From Azospirillum brasilense (lineage in GTDB: Bacteria; Pseudomonadota; Alphaproteobacteria; Azospirillales; Azospirillaceae), in the NCBI RefSeq assembly GCF_022023855.1, contig NZ_CP059451.1, positions 310,001 through 374,000 on the forward strand: a stretch of DNA of 64,000 bases, in the 5' to 3' direction. The notes below the pieces were generated by a model. The model had not been told where the DNA came from, ran no database searches, and saw nothing but the letters and a program-made list of their open reading frames with translations. The position numbers were made by a program, and so were the translations under genes. The stretch's first letter is position 1, and every line of letters starts with the position of its first letter. This document shows, in pieces, positions 33,444-42,262 of this stretch.

Positions 33444-35012
33444 TTGCAGTTCCGTTTCGGAGAGTGTGTGCTCGATCAGGAGCGCCGGGAACTGACCCTG
33501 CGCGGACAGGTCGTGGGCGTCGGCCCGCAGGTCTTCGACCTGCTGCTGCATCTCGTCCGCAACCGCGACCGGGTCGTCAGCAAGGACGATCTGCTGGAGG
33601 CGGTGTGGAACGGACGGACCGTCTCCGAATCGACCATCACCAGCCACATCAACGCAGTTCGCAAGGCCATCGGCGACAGCGGTGGGGCACAGCGCCTGGT
33701 CCGCACGGTCCCCCGCAAGGGATTCCGCTTCGTCGGCGCGATCGAAGTCGGTGCGATTGAAGTCGGGGCGGCCGAGGTCGGCGCGATCGGGGAGACCCCG
33801 TCCGGGCCGGTCCTGCCGGGCAAGCCCTCGATCACCGTGCTGCCATTCCAGAATCTGAGCGGCGACCCGGAGCAGGACTACTTCGCCGACGGCGTGGTGG
33901 AGGACATCATCGCCGCCCTGTCGCGCATCCGCTGGCTGTTCGTCATCGCGCGCAACTCGAGCTTTGCCTACAAGGGCCGGGCGGTGGATGTAACGGACGT
34001 CGGCCGCGAGCTGGGCGTCCGTTACGTGCTCGAAGGCAGCGTCCGCAAGGCCGGGAACAGGGTGCGCATCACCGGGCAGCTCATCGACGCGACGAGCGGG
34101 ACGCATCTCTGGGCGGAGCGCTTCGAAGGCATGCTCGATGACCTTTTCGAGCTGCAGGACCGGATCGCCGAAAGCGTCGTCGGCGCGATCGCGCCGCAGC
34201 TCGAGCGGGCGGAGATCGAGCGCGCCAAGCGCAAGCCGACGGAAAGCCTGGACGCCTACGATTACTATCTCCGCGGCATGGCGAAACTGCACAGCGGAAC
34301 CCGCGAGGCGATCGACGCGGCGCTGCCCCTGTTCCACAAGGCGACGGGACTAGACCCGGAATTCGCATCGGCCTATGGCGGGGCGGCTTGGTGCCATCTC
34401 TGGCGCAAGGTGAACGGTTGGATGACCGACCGCCCCCTGGAAATCGCCGAAGGGGTGCGGCTGGCGCGGCTGGCGGTGGAGTTCGGCCGCGACGACGCGG
34501 TCGCGCTGACGAGAGCCGGGCACGCGCTTGGTCACTTCGCCGGCGATCTCGATGGCGGCATCGCGCTCATCGACCGGGCCGTGCTGCTCAACCCCAATTT
34601 CGCCCCCGCCTGGTTCCTCGGTGGCTACCTGCGCGCCTTCCGCGGTGAAACGGAAAGCGCGAGCGAGCATTTCGCCCATGCCGCCCGCCTGAGCCCGCTG
34701 GACCCGGAGATGTTCCGGATGCAGGCGGGGACGGCACTCGCGCATTTCTTCGCCGGGCGCTACGATTGCGCCGTGGCCTGGGCGGACAAGGCGTTGGGGA
34801 ACCTGCCCAGCCTCCTGGTCGCCATCGCCCTGACGGCGGCGAGTCACGCGCTCGCCGGGCGGACGGAGGACGCGCGGCAGACGATGCAGCAATTGCGCGC
34901 GCTCGACCCGTCCTTGCGCGTCTCCACTCTCAGGGAGTGGCTGCCGATCCACCGTCCCGAGGATCTCACACGGTTTGCGGAGGGACTGGGACTGGCTGGG
35001 TTGCCCGAGTGA
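33444..35012 (+). CDS. OmpR-type winged-helix regulator with TolB-N-like and TPR domains
   Basis: Soluble protein of 522 residues. Start TTG 33444 is preceded by GGGAGG; a GTG at 33435 overlaps that site. Residues about 2-95 are a Trans_reg_C winged helix (VGPQVFDLLLHLVRNRDRVV, ESTITSHINAVRKAIGD, VRTVPRKGFRFVG). A repeat linker follows, then the domain beginning SITVLPFQNLSGDPEQDYFADG to GTHLWAERFEG known from adenylate-cyclase/CadC-like proteins, and C-terminal TPR repeats (NPNFAPAWFLGGYLRAFRG). No membrane helix is seen, unlike CadC. Divergent from the NmrA-type copy 3. Signal unknown. Confidence 0.87.
   Translation: MQFRFGECVLDQERRELTLRGQVVGVGPQVFDLLLHLVRNRDRVVSKDDLLEAVWNGRTVSESTITSHINAVRKAIGDSGGAQRLVRTVPRKGFRFVGAIEVGAIEVGAAEVGAIGETPSGPVLPGKPSITVLPFQNLSGDPEQDYFADGVVEDIIAALSRIRWLFVIARNSSFAYKGRAVDVTDVGRELGVRYVLEGSVRKAGNRVRITGQLIDATSGTHLWAERFEGMLDDLFELQDRIAESVVGAIAPQLERAEIERAKRKPTESLDAYDYYLRGMAKLHSGTREAIDAALPLFHKATGLDPEFASAYGGAAWCHLWRKVNGWMTDRPLEIAEGVRLARLAVEFGRDDAVALTRAGHALGHFAGDLDGGIALIDRAVLLNPNFAPAWFLGGYLRAFRGETESASEHFAHAARLSPLDPEMFRMQAGTALAHFFAGRYDCAVAWADKALGNLPSLLVAIALTAASHALAGRTEDARQTMQQLRALDPSLRVSTLREWLPIHRPEDLTRFAEGLGLAGLPE
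33735..33790 (+). repeat. 15-bp tandem repeat encoding a GAIEV linker
   Basis: Three 15-bp units (GGCGCGATCGAAGTC, GGTGCGATTGAAGTC, GGGGCGGCCGAGGTC) plus a partial unit, giving in-frame G-A-I/A-E-V repeats between the winged helix and the next domain. Likely expandable linker. Confidence 0.75.
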
Positions 35013-35190
35013 GCTCAGGCCATGTCCGACTCAGCAGGTGCCGTTTCGCCTCAGACACTGACTCAAGCTGTGGCAGAAATGGGTGTGCTCGCCCGCCCTG
35101 ACGCTGGCGCACAAGGGCGCTGAGAGGAGCGCTGAAGGTTCTGTTGCAAAGTTTGGTGACAGGCGCGGAGGGCTTGCGGCGCCTGTATCG

Positions 35191-35440
35191 TCAGGCGGCA
35201 GGACCGAACAGGCTGACGATGAAAGATGCCTGGGCTGGCATGTCGTTGACCGAAACAGCCCGGACCTGGCCCTTGCGGACCGTGGCTATGATCTCGTAAC
35301 CGGCGGTCGTCCGACGCGCACCGTGGAAGCTCTTGGACCCGAGCCCCGGCCGGACCGGCGGCCTGATGCGCCGATGGTCCTGTTCAACGATGTTGTTCAG
35401 GTACTCGCATTGCCGCACCGCTCACGCCGGCTTCGTCCTG
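35191..35440 (-). pseudogene. IS6 transposase C-terminal fragment
   Basis: Encodes CEYLNNIVEQDHRRIRPPVRPGL with the last catalytic Glu region, then GYEIIATVRKGQV and DMPAQASFIVSLF, characteristic of IS6-family transposase C-termini. The 5' part with the first two catalytic Asp residues is replaced by the IS3 fragment. Confidence 0.85.
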
Positions 35441-35443
35441 GTA

Positions 35444-35858
35444 TGCCCTGGAGCAGGCGCCTCACGAGCGCCGACCAGTCAAGGGCAGTGGCCTCAATCA
35501 CCACAGCGACCGCGGGTCGCAATACGTCGCCATTCGGTACACGGTGCGTCTCAACGAAGCTGGAGTCGAGCCCTCCGTGGGCAGCGTCGGCGACTCCTAC
35601 GACAACGCCTTGGCCGAGACGATCAACGGCCTCTACAAAGCCGAGGTGATCCGGCGCCGCGGACCATGGCGCACGCTGGAGGCCGTCGAGTTCGCCACCC
35701 TGGAATGGGTGGACTGGTTCAATCACCGGCGCTTGCTCGAACCCATCGGCAATATCCCTCCCGCCGAGGCCGAGGCGCGCTACTATGCTCAAACCGAGAA
35801 CGTCGCCATGGCAGCGTGACTCAAGGCAAATGGCCTCCGGGAAACCCGGTGCAGTTCA
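35444..35858 (+). pseudogene. IS3-family orfB C-terminal fragment and right end
   Basis: Reads HSDRGSQYVAIRYT, then EPSVGSVGDSYDNALAETINGL with the DDE-domain motif, YKAEVIRRRGPW and EWVDWFNHRRLLEPIGNIPP, ending at a stop at 35817-35819. The element end CAAATGGCCTCCGG...GTTCA follows at 35827-35858. The N-terminal part is missing. The same end sequence survives at 9994-10025 and inverted at 52966. Confidence 0.88.
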
Positions 35859-36019
35859 GGCGGGAGCCAAAACCTGCAACAGAACCGGTTGTTCAGCCCT
35901 TTGTGCTGGCGATGCTCCCTGCTCATCGCCAGCTCCCCGTTTTTCGCATCTACGCTATGAACACACTCGCCCTGCCAAGCAGAACGCGGGTCATTGCCCA
36001 TTCCGGGATCCAAACGCTA

Positions 36020-38176
36020 CTAAACCAGCCCGGCCGCGCGAGCCCACTTGTACTTGGCGCCCAGCACCGCAACCGGCGTCTCGGTCGTGTAGGGGTAAGC
36101 CACGACACCGTGGTCATACAGGTGGCTTGCGGCCTCCTCCACCTGGACGTCGCCGGCCAGCGAAGCGACGATGGGCTTCTCGATGCCCTTCGCCTTCATC
36201 TCCTCCTTCACCTCGATAACGAGCTTGGCGAACACCATTGGCGGCGTGATGATCGTGTGCCAGTAGCCCAGGATCAACGCGTGGATGCGGTCATCCTCCA
36301 GGCCAAGCCTGATGGTGTTCTTATAGGTCGACGGCGGTTCGCCACCCGTGATGTCCACAGGATTGCCGGCGGCGCCGAAAGGCGGAATGAATTTGCGGAA
36401 GGCGGCGTCGAGGTCCGGCGGCATCGCCATCAACGACAGGCCGTTGTCCACGCAGGCGTCCGACAACAGCACACCCGATCCGCCGGCACCGGTGATGATC
36501 ACGACGTTCTCGCCCTTCGGCGTCGGCAGCACCGGGATTCCACGGGCGAATTGCAGCAGGTCCTGCAGACTGCGCGCCCGGACCACGCCCGACTGCCGCA
36601 GCACGTCTTCGTAAATCCTGTCGTTGCCGGCGAGCGCGCCGGTGTGGGAACTGGCCGCCCGCGCGCCAAGCGCCGTGCGCCCGGCCTTCAGCACGACCAC
36701 CGGCTTCTTCTTCGAAACCTGCTTGGCGGCCTCCGCGAAGGCACGGCCGTCCTTCAGATCCTCGCAGTGCATGGCGACGACCTGGGTGTTGTCGTCCTGT
36801 TCGAAGAAGTACAGCAGGTCGTCCTCATCGATGTCCGACTTGTTGCCGAGTCCGACGATCGCCGAAACGCCCATCTTGGCGGAGCGGCTGAAGCCGATGA
36901 TCGCCATGCCAATACCGCCGGATTGCGACGACAGCGCCGCCTTGCCCTTCACGTCGTAGGGCGTGCAGAAGGTGGCACACAGGTTTGCCGGCGTGTAGTA
37001 GAAACCGTAGATGTTCGGCCCCATCAAGCGCACGTCGTGCTTGCGCGCGATGGCGACGATCTCCTCCTGCCCTTCGACGTTGCCGGTTTCGGCGAAGCCC
37101 GAAGGAATCAGCACGGCGCCGGGGATCTTCTTCTCGCCGACCTCGCCCAAGGCCTGGGCGACGAACTTGGCCGGAATGGCGAACACCGCCACGTCGATGT
37201 CGCCCGGCACGTCCTTGACGCTCTTGTAGGCCCTGTAGCCGAGGATGTCGTTGGCCTTCGGATGGATCGGATAGATCCGGCCCTTGTAGCCACCGTTGAT
37301 GAGGTTCTTCATCACCGAGTTGCCGATCTTCCCATCCTCGGCCGAGGCGCCGATGACGGCCACCGCCTCGGGCTTCATGATCCGGTTCATCTGCCGGACG
37401 ATCTGTTCCTGCGATGGGCGGTAGCGCGGCGTCCTGACCGCGAAGTCCAGGACCACGCGCACGTCAGCGGCGGTGGCTCCGTTCTCGCGCGCGAAGACCG
37501 GGTTGAGGTCGAGTTCGACGATCTCCGGCACCTCGTCGACGAGGCGCGAGACGTTGACGATCACATCGGCAAGCGCCTCGTGGTCGACCGCCTTGCCGCC
37601 GCGCACGCCCTTCAGCATCTCCGCGGCCTGGATGCCGTCAAGCATCGACAGGGCTTCCTCGCGGCTGACCGGAGCGAGGCGGAAGGTGATGTCCTTCAGC
37701 ACCTCGACCAGCACGCCACCGAGGCCGAAGGCCACCAGCTTGCCGAAACTCGGGTCGGTGATGGAACCGACGATCACCTCCACGCCTCCTTGCAGCATCT
37801 GCTGGACCTGCACACCGATCAACTCCGCCCCGGGGTCATAGGCGCTGGCGTTCGCCATGATGGTCCTGAAGCCTTGGCGGACGGCATCGGCGTTCCGGAG
37901 ATCAACCAGAACGCCGCCGGCTTCCGTCTTGTGCAGGATCTGCGGCGACACGATTTTCATGACCACCGGGAAACCCATGCCCTCGGCGAGGGTGACGGCT
38001 TCGTCGGCGCTCGTCGCCAAGCCCTCCTTCGGCACTGGAATGCCGTACACATCGCAGAGTTGCTTGGCTTCCGGCGCGGTCAGCGCGTTGCGGCCCTCGG
38101 CCTTGGCGGTGTCGAGAAGGCGGCGGACGACATCCGTTGGGCGCTCGGTGTGGAGCGGATCGATGACTGCGGCCAT
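36020..38176 (-). CDS. NDP-forming acyl-CoA synthetase (acetate-CoA ligase family, fused subunits)
   Basis: Enzyme of 718 residues converting acyl-CoA and ADP to acid and ATP, or the reverse. The order is ATP-grasp domain first (ALTAPEAKQLCDVYGIPVPKEG, FPVVMKIVSPQILHKTEAGGV), then CoA-binding Rossmann (AVAVIGASAEDGKIGNSVMK) and the ligase-CoA/flavodoxin-like domains with SSQSGGIGMAI, and the phosphohistidine region SSHTGALAG. ATG 38176 follows AAAGGAGGAAAGGCC. Located 150 bases downstream of a formyl-CoA transferase gene, so substrates such as oxalate, formate or a related acid are plausible. The true substrate is not identifiable from sequence. Confidence 0.9.
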   Translation of the reverse strand: MAAVIDPLHTERPTDVVRRLLDTAKAEGRNALTAPEAKQLCDVYGIPVPKEGLATSADEAVTLAEGMGFPVVMKIVSPQILHKTEAGGVLVDLRNADAVRQGFRTIMANASAYDPGAELIGVQVQQMLQGGVEVIVGSITDPSFGKLVAFGLGGVLVEVLKDITFRLAPVSREEALSMLDGIQAAEMLKGVRGGKAVDHEALADVIVNVSRLVDEVPEIVELDLNPVFARENGATAADVRVVLDFAVRTPRYRPSQEQIVRQMNRIMKPEAVAVIGASAEDGKIGNSVMKNLINGGYKGRIYPIHPKANDILGYRAYKSVKDVPGDIDVAVFAIPAKFVAQALGEVGEKKIPGAVLIPSGFAETGNVEGQEEIVAIARKHDVRLMGPNIYGFYYTPANLCATFCTPYDVKGKAALSSQSGGIGMAIIGFSRSAKMGVSAIVGLGNKSDIDEDDLLYFFEQDDNTQVVAMHCEDLKDGRAFAEAAKQVSKKKPVVVLKAGRTALGARAASSHTGALAGNDRIYEDVLRQSGVVRARSLQDLLQFARGIPVLPTPKGENVVIITGAGGSGVLLSDACVDNGLSLMAMPPDLDAAFRKFIPPFGAAGNPVDITGGEPPSTYKNTIRLGLEDDRIHALILGYWHTIITPPMVFAKLVIEVKEEMKAKGIEKPIVASLAGDVQVEEAASHLYDHGVVAYPYTTETPVAVLGAKYKWARAAGLV

Positions 38177-38325
38177 GGCCTTTCCTCCTTTGCAAACTGG
38201 TCGGCTCACGTTTTGGAGGTGAGCTCGGATGGATTTTCGGGGGCGGCAGCCTCCTGCAACGCGTCGCCGGTGATGCGCTGACGGGCCATCGCGTTTGCCC
38301 TTTCCGGGGAGGACCGCCGCCTGTC

Positions 38326-39603
38326 CTACTCAGTGGTCAGCGGCCTGCGCGCGGCACCGAGTGCGCCGCTGTCTCGGACCTCGGAAATGCGGCGTTCGTC
38401 GAAGCCGAGCACCTCGCGCAGGATCTCGTCGGTGTGTTCGCCCAGCAGCGGCGACCGCGTGACCTCGGTCGGGCTGTCCGACAGCTTGATCGGGTTGCCG
38501 ACCGTCAGGTACTTGCCGCGCGTCGGGTGGTCCACCTCGACGATGGTGCCGGTCTCGCGCAGCGACTGATCCTCCGCCAGCTCCTTCATCGACAGGATGG
38601 GGCCGCAGGGGATGTCGTACTTGTTCAGGATCTCCATGACCTCGAACTTCGTCTTGGTCATGGTCCACTCTTCGACGGTCGCGAAGATGTCCTTCAGGCG
38701 CGGCAGGCGCGCGGCGGGCGTCGCGTAGTCCGGATCGGTGACCCACTCCGGCTTGCCGATGACGTCGCAGATCTTCGCCCAGACCGGCGCCTGGGTGATG
38801 AAGTAGATGTAGGCGTTGGGGTCGGTCTCCCAGCCCTTGCACTTCAGGATCCAACCCGGCTGGCCACCGCCCGAGGCGTTGCCGGCGCGCGGCACGGTGT
38901 CGCCGAACGCGCCGTTGGGGTACTGCGGGTACTCTTTCAGCGGGCCACGCTCCAGCCGCTGCTGGTCGCGCAGCTTGACGCGGCAGAGGTTCAGCACGGC
39001 GTCCTGCATGGCCGCCAGCACCTTCTGGCCGCGCCCGGTCTGGGTGCGCTGGTAGAGCGCCGTCACGATGCCCAGCGCCAGATGCAGGCCGGTGCCGCTG
39101 TCGCCGATCTGGGCGCCGGTGACCATCGGCGGGCCGTCGTCGAAGCCGGTCGTCGAGGCCGAGCCACCGGCGCACTGCGCGACGTTCTCGTAGACCTTGC
39201 AGTCCTCGTAGGGACCGGGGCCGAAGCCCTTGACCGAGGCGACGATGATGCGGGGGTTCAGCTCCTGGATGCGCTCCCAGGTCAGGCCCATGCGGTCGAG
39301 CACGCCGGGGGCGAAATTCTCGACCATCACGTCGCAGATGCGCACCAGATCCTCCAGGACGCGCTTGCCGTCCGGGTTCTTGGTGTCCAGCGTGATGGAC
39401 CGCTTGTTGTGGTTCAGCATGGTGAAGTAGAGGCTGTCGGCCTCGGGCACGTCACGCAGCTGGCCGCGCGTGATGTCGCCCTCGCCCGGACGCTCGACCT
39501 TGATGACGTCGGCGCCGAACCACGCCAGAAGCTGCGTGCAGGTCGGACCCGACTGAACGTGGGTAAAGTCCAGAACCCGCACGCCTTCGAGTGCCTTGCC
39601 CAT
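38326..39603 (-). CDS. frc: Formyl-CoA:oxalate CoA-transferase-like, class III CoA transferase
   Basis: Class III (family III) CoA transferase of 425 residues. It shows Frc hallmarks: VLDFTHVQSGPTCTQLLAWFGADVIKVERPGEGD, the motif NHNKRSITLD, MVENFAPGVLDRMGL, the catalytic aspartate in MQDAVLNLCRVKLRDQQR, and a GGGQPGWILKCKGWETD loop. This enzyme moves CoA from formyl-CoA to oxalate. No oxalyl-CoA decarboxylase gene is present in the window. Start ATG 39603 with AGGGAGAGACGG upstream. Likely co-transcribed with the NDP-forming ligase downstream. Confidence 0.92.
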   Translation of the reverse strand: MGKALEGVRVLDFTHVQSGPTCTQLLAWFGADVIKVERPGEGDITRGQLRDVPEADSLYFTMLNHNKRSITLDTKNPDGKRVLEDLVRICDVMVENFAPGVLDRMGLTWERIQELNPRIIVASVKGFGPGPYEDCKVYENVAQCAGGSASTTGFDDGPPMVTGAQIGDSGTGLHLALGIVTALYQRTQTGRGQKVLAAMQDAVLNLCRVKLRDQQRLERGPLKEYPQYPNGAFGDTVPRAGNASGGGQPGWILKCKGWETDPNAYIYFITQAPVWAKICDVIGKPEWVTDPDYATPAARLPRLKDIFATVEEWTMTKTKFEVMEILNKYDIPCGPILSMKELAEDQSLRETGTIVEVDHPTRGKYLTVGNPIKLSDSPTEVTRSPLLGEHTDEILREVLGFDERRISEVRDSGALGAARRPLTTE

Positions 39604-39723
39604 GCCGTCTCTCCCTGTTGAGCCGCAGGCACACGGAGCCCGGCGGCGTGACCAAACCGTTCGTCATTGCAGCGAGCAGGAGTGGAGGGTGCGGGCCGCT
39701 GATTCCCGCATGCCTCTGAACGG

Positions 39724-39957
39724 CTACCGAAGCCAGCCCTTTATTTCCAATATTCGCTGATTACCTTTTTTCGTTCTTGCATATTGTTTGCCGCACTGTG
39801 TTGCGTATTCCTGGACAAAACCTTGCCTGACCAATTCGCAGAGCGCCGGCCTCACGGCGGCCGGCTTCAAGCTTGCCGCCTTCGTGATGGCCAGCAGCGA
39901 GACCGGAGGTGTCGTGGCCTCGGGACCCGGCATGGCACGCAGCGTGTTGAGCATGGT
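39724..39957 (-). CDS. Small protein with winged-helix-like sequence, unknown
   Basis: Candidate gene of 77 residues from ATG 39957. The segment VSLLAITKAASLKPAAVRPA then LCELVRQGFVQEYA and the basic end YARTKKGNQRILEIKGW have the pattern of a small winged-helix DNA-binding domain. The frame can be extended upstream to a TTG at 40062, and a different frame also remains open here, so both start and reality are uncertain. No good ribosome-binding site. The region is less GC-rich than the surroundings. Confidence 0.4.
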   Translation of the reverse strand, partial: TMLNTLRAMPGPEATTPPVSLLAITKAASLKPAAVRPALCELVRQGFVQEYATQCGKQYARTKKGNQRILEIKGWLR

Positions 39958-40352
39958 CCAATTGACGGATGTCGGAGAGATCACACACGCCTCCCTTGGT
40001 GCGCTGGGGATCGCTGCCTTTCGCAGTCCGTATTGCAATCGGCTCTGGCATGCCAGATCCAATGCGATCAGGCTAAAACCTCAAGCCCGCTTGAGGTCAA
40101 GAAGAAATTTGGGGCAGTGAATCGGCCCGATCGGGCCTGAGGCGCGCCCTGTCTCCCGAAGCCCCTGTTTCGGCGTTGATGTGCATTTGGGCTCGAGCCG
40201 CACTCAAGCACCCTCTCGCAACGGGAAGCGCCTTCCGCGCCAGCGTGGGCTAGGCGACCAGGGGACGCAGGAAGATGGAGAGAACTCCGCTTTGGAATGA
40301 GAAGGAAGACCGTTGTTCGCTGTTGTGGCAATGGCACTGAGGGAGAACCTGC
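39958..40352. other. No recognisable feature
   Basis: No gene, repeat or clear promoter could be supported in this stretch apart from a small CTCAAGC-CGCTTGAG-like dyad near 40080-40094. Confidence 0.4.
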
Positions 40353-40857
40353 ATGGTTTCATCCGCATCGATGCCGCATATCGTCCTGCTGGGCGATTCG
40401 ATCTTCGACAACTCCGTCTATGCGGGAGGTGGACCGGACGTGACGGCACAACTTCGTTTGCGTCTGCCGTCGGGCTGGCGTGCGACTTTAAGAGCAGAAG
40501 ACGGTGCCGTGACCAGCAGCGTCGCTCGGCAAGTCCAGCAATGTCCTCCTGGAGCGACGCATCTCATCGTGCTTGCCGATGGCAATCTGCACGATCCACG
40601 ACGCGCGCTACCCCGACCCGCTTCGGCAACGACCGGTCATTACCGGCCTGACCATCTTCAACAATGTGGTCACCCGTGAGGCATTCATACGCGGCTTACC
40701 GCTCATCGGCTTGCGCATGATCTGCGACAAGGCAGAGGACTACGCAAATCCCATTGAGCCGTCTGTCCAGGATGGTGTGAAGATTGCCGCTTCCATCGCC
40801 ACTTTGACCACCTCTCACAACGGATCACAACCACGAGCGGCGGTGTTTGCGTTCTGA
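40353..40857 (+). pseudogene. SGNH/GDSL-type hydrolase, broken by internal deletion and frameshift
   Basis: The first half encodes MPHIVLLGDSIFDNSVYAGG with the GDS nucleophile motif and continues to PPGATHLIV. The second half in another frame encodes AICTIHDARYPDPLRQRPVI and ends in the catalytic-loop region ICDKAEDYANPIEPS. The middle, including the expected N-containing block GGND, is missing, and the frame changes near 40570. Non-functional. Confidence 0.8.
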
Positions 40858-40909
40858 CGAGGGCAACCACCATCCCTCCGGACGCTGCCACCCCGAAAGC
40901 GGACACAGA

Positions 40910-41065
40910 TTATTGAGTAAAGAATAGCCACGCTACCGTGCATACTGAAGCCAACGCGGCGAGCGCGGCGCCGCTTCGCGTCATGACGCCCTGGCGATGC
41001 AGCAGAACAACCGTGCCGATCAGCAGCGGCGAGACGATCAGCAGTCCGATTTGGGCTTCATTCAT
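40910..41065 (-). CDS. 51-residue predicted membrane protein
   Basis: A short ORF with two hydrophobic segments: about residues 5-22 (IGLLIVSPLLIGTVVLL) and 34-50 (LAALASVCTVAWLFF), separated by the basic loop HRQGVMTRSG, as expected for a two-helix inner-membrane protein. No ribosome-binding site of note and no relative recognised. It lies in a poorly populated region between broken genes. Could be a chance ORF, but the clean hydrophobic-basic-hydrophobic layout favours a real gene. Confidence 0.4.
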   Translation of the reverse strand: MNEAQIGLLIVSPLLIGTVVLLHRQGVMTRSGAALAALASVCTVAWLFFTQ

Positions 41066-41433
41066 TGGCACTGTCGCTTCCGTCGGATCAGTTGGTGGTT
41101 CGGGCGCGATATGAATGCTGCGAGCGTGGAGAACGGGCAGCCTTGATCGTCGTCAAAAGCAGCTGGACTTCATCGGATTCGGCCGCACATCGGATAGTGG
41201 GCACGCGGGACCGCGGTATCAGCGCCATCAGGTGATCGCGCCGAACAGAAGGCGCGCATGGCGCTGTTCATCCGCTCCATCGGCCTCAGTCATGCGACGG
41301 TGAAGATCGGCAGCGCCAAAGCCGCCGCATGTTTCCGCCTTTTCAGCCAGAATCCGGAGTTCAGCCCCCAAAGAATACCGCTTCCCCACCGGTGCGGCCC
41401 TTCCATCGGCCTCGACCCTCGTCCAAGGCCGGT
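41066..41433. other. Gene-poor stretch between small genes
   Basis: Nothing firmly supported. A minus-strand frame in 41228-41400 contains AELRILAEKAETCGGFGAAD and the sequence around it, but it has no start, domain or neighbour that identifies it. Confidence 0.3.
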
Positions 41434-41580
41434 TTATCGAGGTGTTCCATTGCGCGGATCGCCCCGAATATGCAGAACCTCGATATGGGCCGCGAAAAGG
41501 CGCGCCAGTGCGAAGGCCTCTTCCAGAAGCGCCGCATCGGTGGGAAGACCGCCGACCGGAATGAGGATGTTCTTGATCAT
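41434..41580 (-). pseudogene. Universal stress protein N-terminal stump
   Basis: ATG 41580 begins MIKNILIPVGGLPTDAALLE, followed by EAFALARLFAAHIEVLHIRG, the first strand and helix of a UspA domain, and stops after 48 residues where about 140 or 280 would be expected. Intact family members lie at 61254 and 62144. Confidence 0.75.
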
Positions 41581-41784
41581 GGGGCCTCCCGAGCGCTTCA
41601 TGCAAATAAAGACAAAGACTCGAAGATCCTGCCCACTCGTCGCTGTGCTGTCTTATCCCCGCTAAGGGCGTTCCTTTCCGCCTTTGGCGTCAGGCCTCGC
41701 AAACCCTGCCATGACCCAATGATCGCTTCAACCATCGTTGTTCGGCAGACTTGGCCACGCCTTCTCCGAAGAGGGGTGACGCTC

Positions 41785-42238
41785 CTATTGAAACGGCCGC
41801 CCCGTCAAGTCGGCACCGACGGCGATCGGCCGAACTGCGATTTCGATCAGGCGGTACTTCACCCCGCTCACCGTCGCCTCACGATACCAATTGATGAGGT
41901 CACCCCACGGATCAACGATTCTGGCGAGGCCGGAGATGAAGGCGACGACCGCTCCTGCGTCGATGATCCCTCGGACCACATACCAGCCGCCGATGCCGAG
42001 GACTGCCGCGACGCCAAGGTGGTTCATCAAATTCATCAGAAAATTCATCCCGAACTTCAGCGTGTAAATGCCCATGTTCAAGGTGAAGACGGCGTCAACC
42101 CGAGCGGTTTGCGCCCGGTCCTCGGAACTGTCACTCCCAGCAGCCCCTCCAGCGGCCATGCCGCTGGTGATGCGGCGCAACGTTCGGATGCGCGTGGCGG
42201 CCCGGCGGTTGATCGCCCGCTGGATCAGCGGAACAAAG
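41785..42238 (-). pseudogene. ABC-type membrane domain gene, 3' part, interrupted by IS66
   Basis: Encodes VPLIQRAINRRAATRIRTLR to the end, with hydrophobic helices (MGIYTLKFGMNFLMNLMNHL, GVAAVLGIGGWYVVRG) of an ABC-exporter transmembrane domain, and no ATP-binding domain before the stop at 41785. Joined to 44715-45285 after removing the IS and one copy of the 8-base duplication it gives an intact 339-codon frame. The gene is therefore recently disrupted. Bases 42231-42238 are the duplicated target GAACAAAG. Confidence 0.85.
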
Positions 42239-42262
42239 GTAAGCATCCGGTGAGTGCCGCGG

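Larger units (their letters stand above)
35137..35886. mobile_element. IS6-like element remnant with an IS3 fragment nested inside
   Basis: Left end GGTTCTGTTGCAAAG at 35137 and its inverted partner CTGCAACAGAACC at 35874-35886 look like IS6-family terminal repeats. Between them are the C-terminal part of an IS6 transposase (35191-35440, minus) and an IS3 orfB fragment (about 35444-35858, plus). The element is smaller than usual and has no intact transposase. Sequence 35013-35136 before it and 35887-36019 after it contains no recognisable gene. Confidence 0.7.

Noticed and set aside
35333..38281. Very long forward frame opposite the acyl-CoA ligase
   Set aside because: Antisense to the NDP-forming synthetase with its clear motifs; composition is His/Arg/Asp-rich shadow sequence.
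41228..41605. Minus-strand 125-codon frame as a gene
   Set aside because: It overlaps a clear USP N-terminus in another frame and shows no family features of its own.
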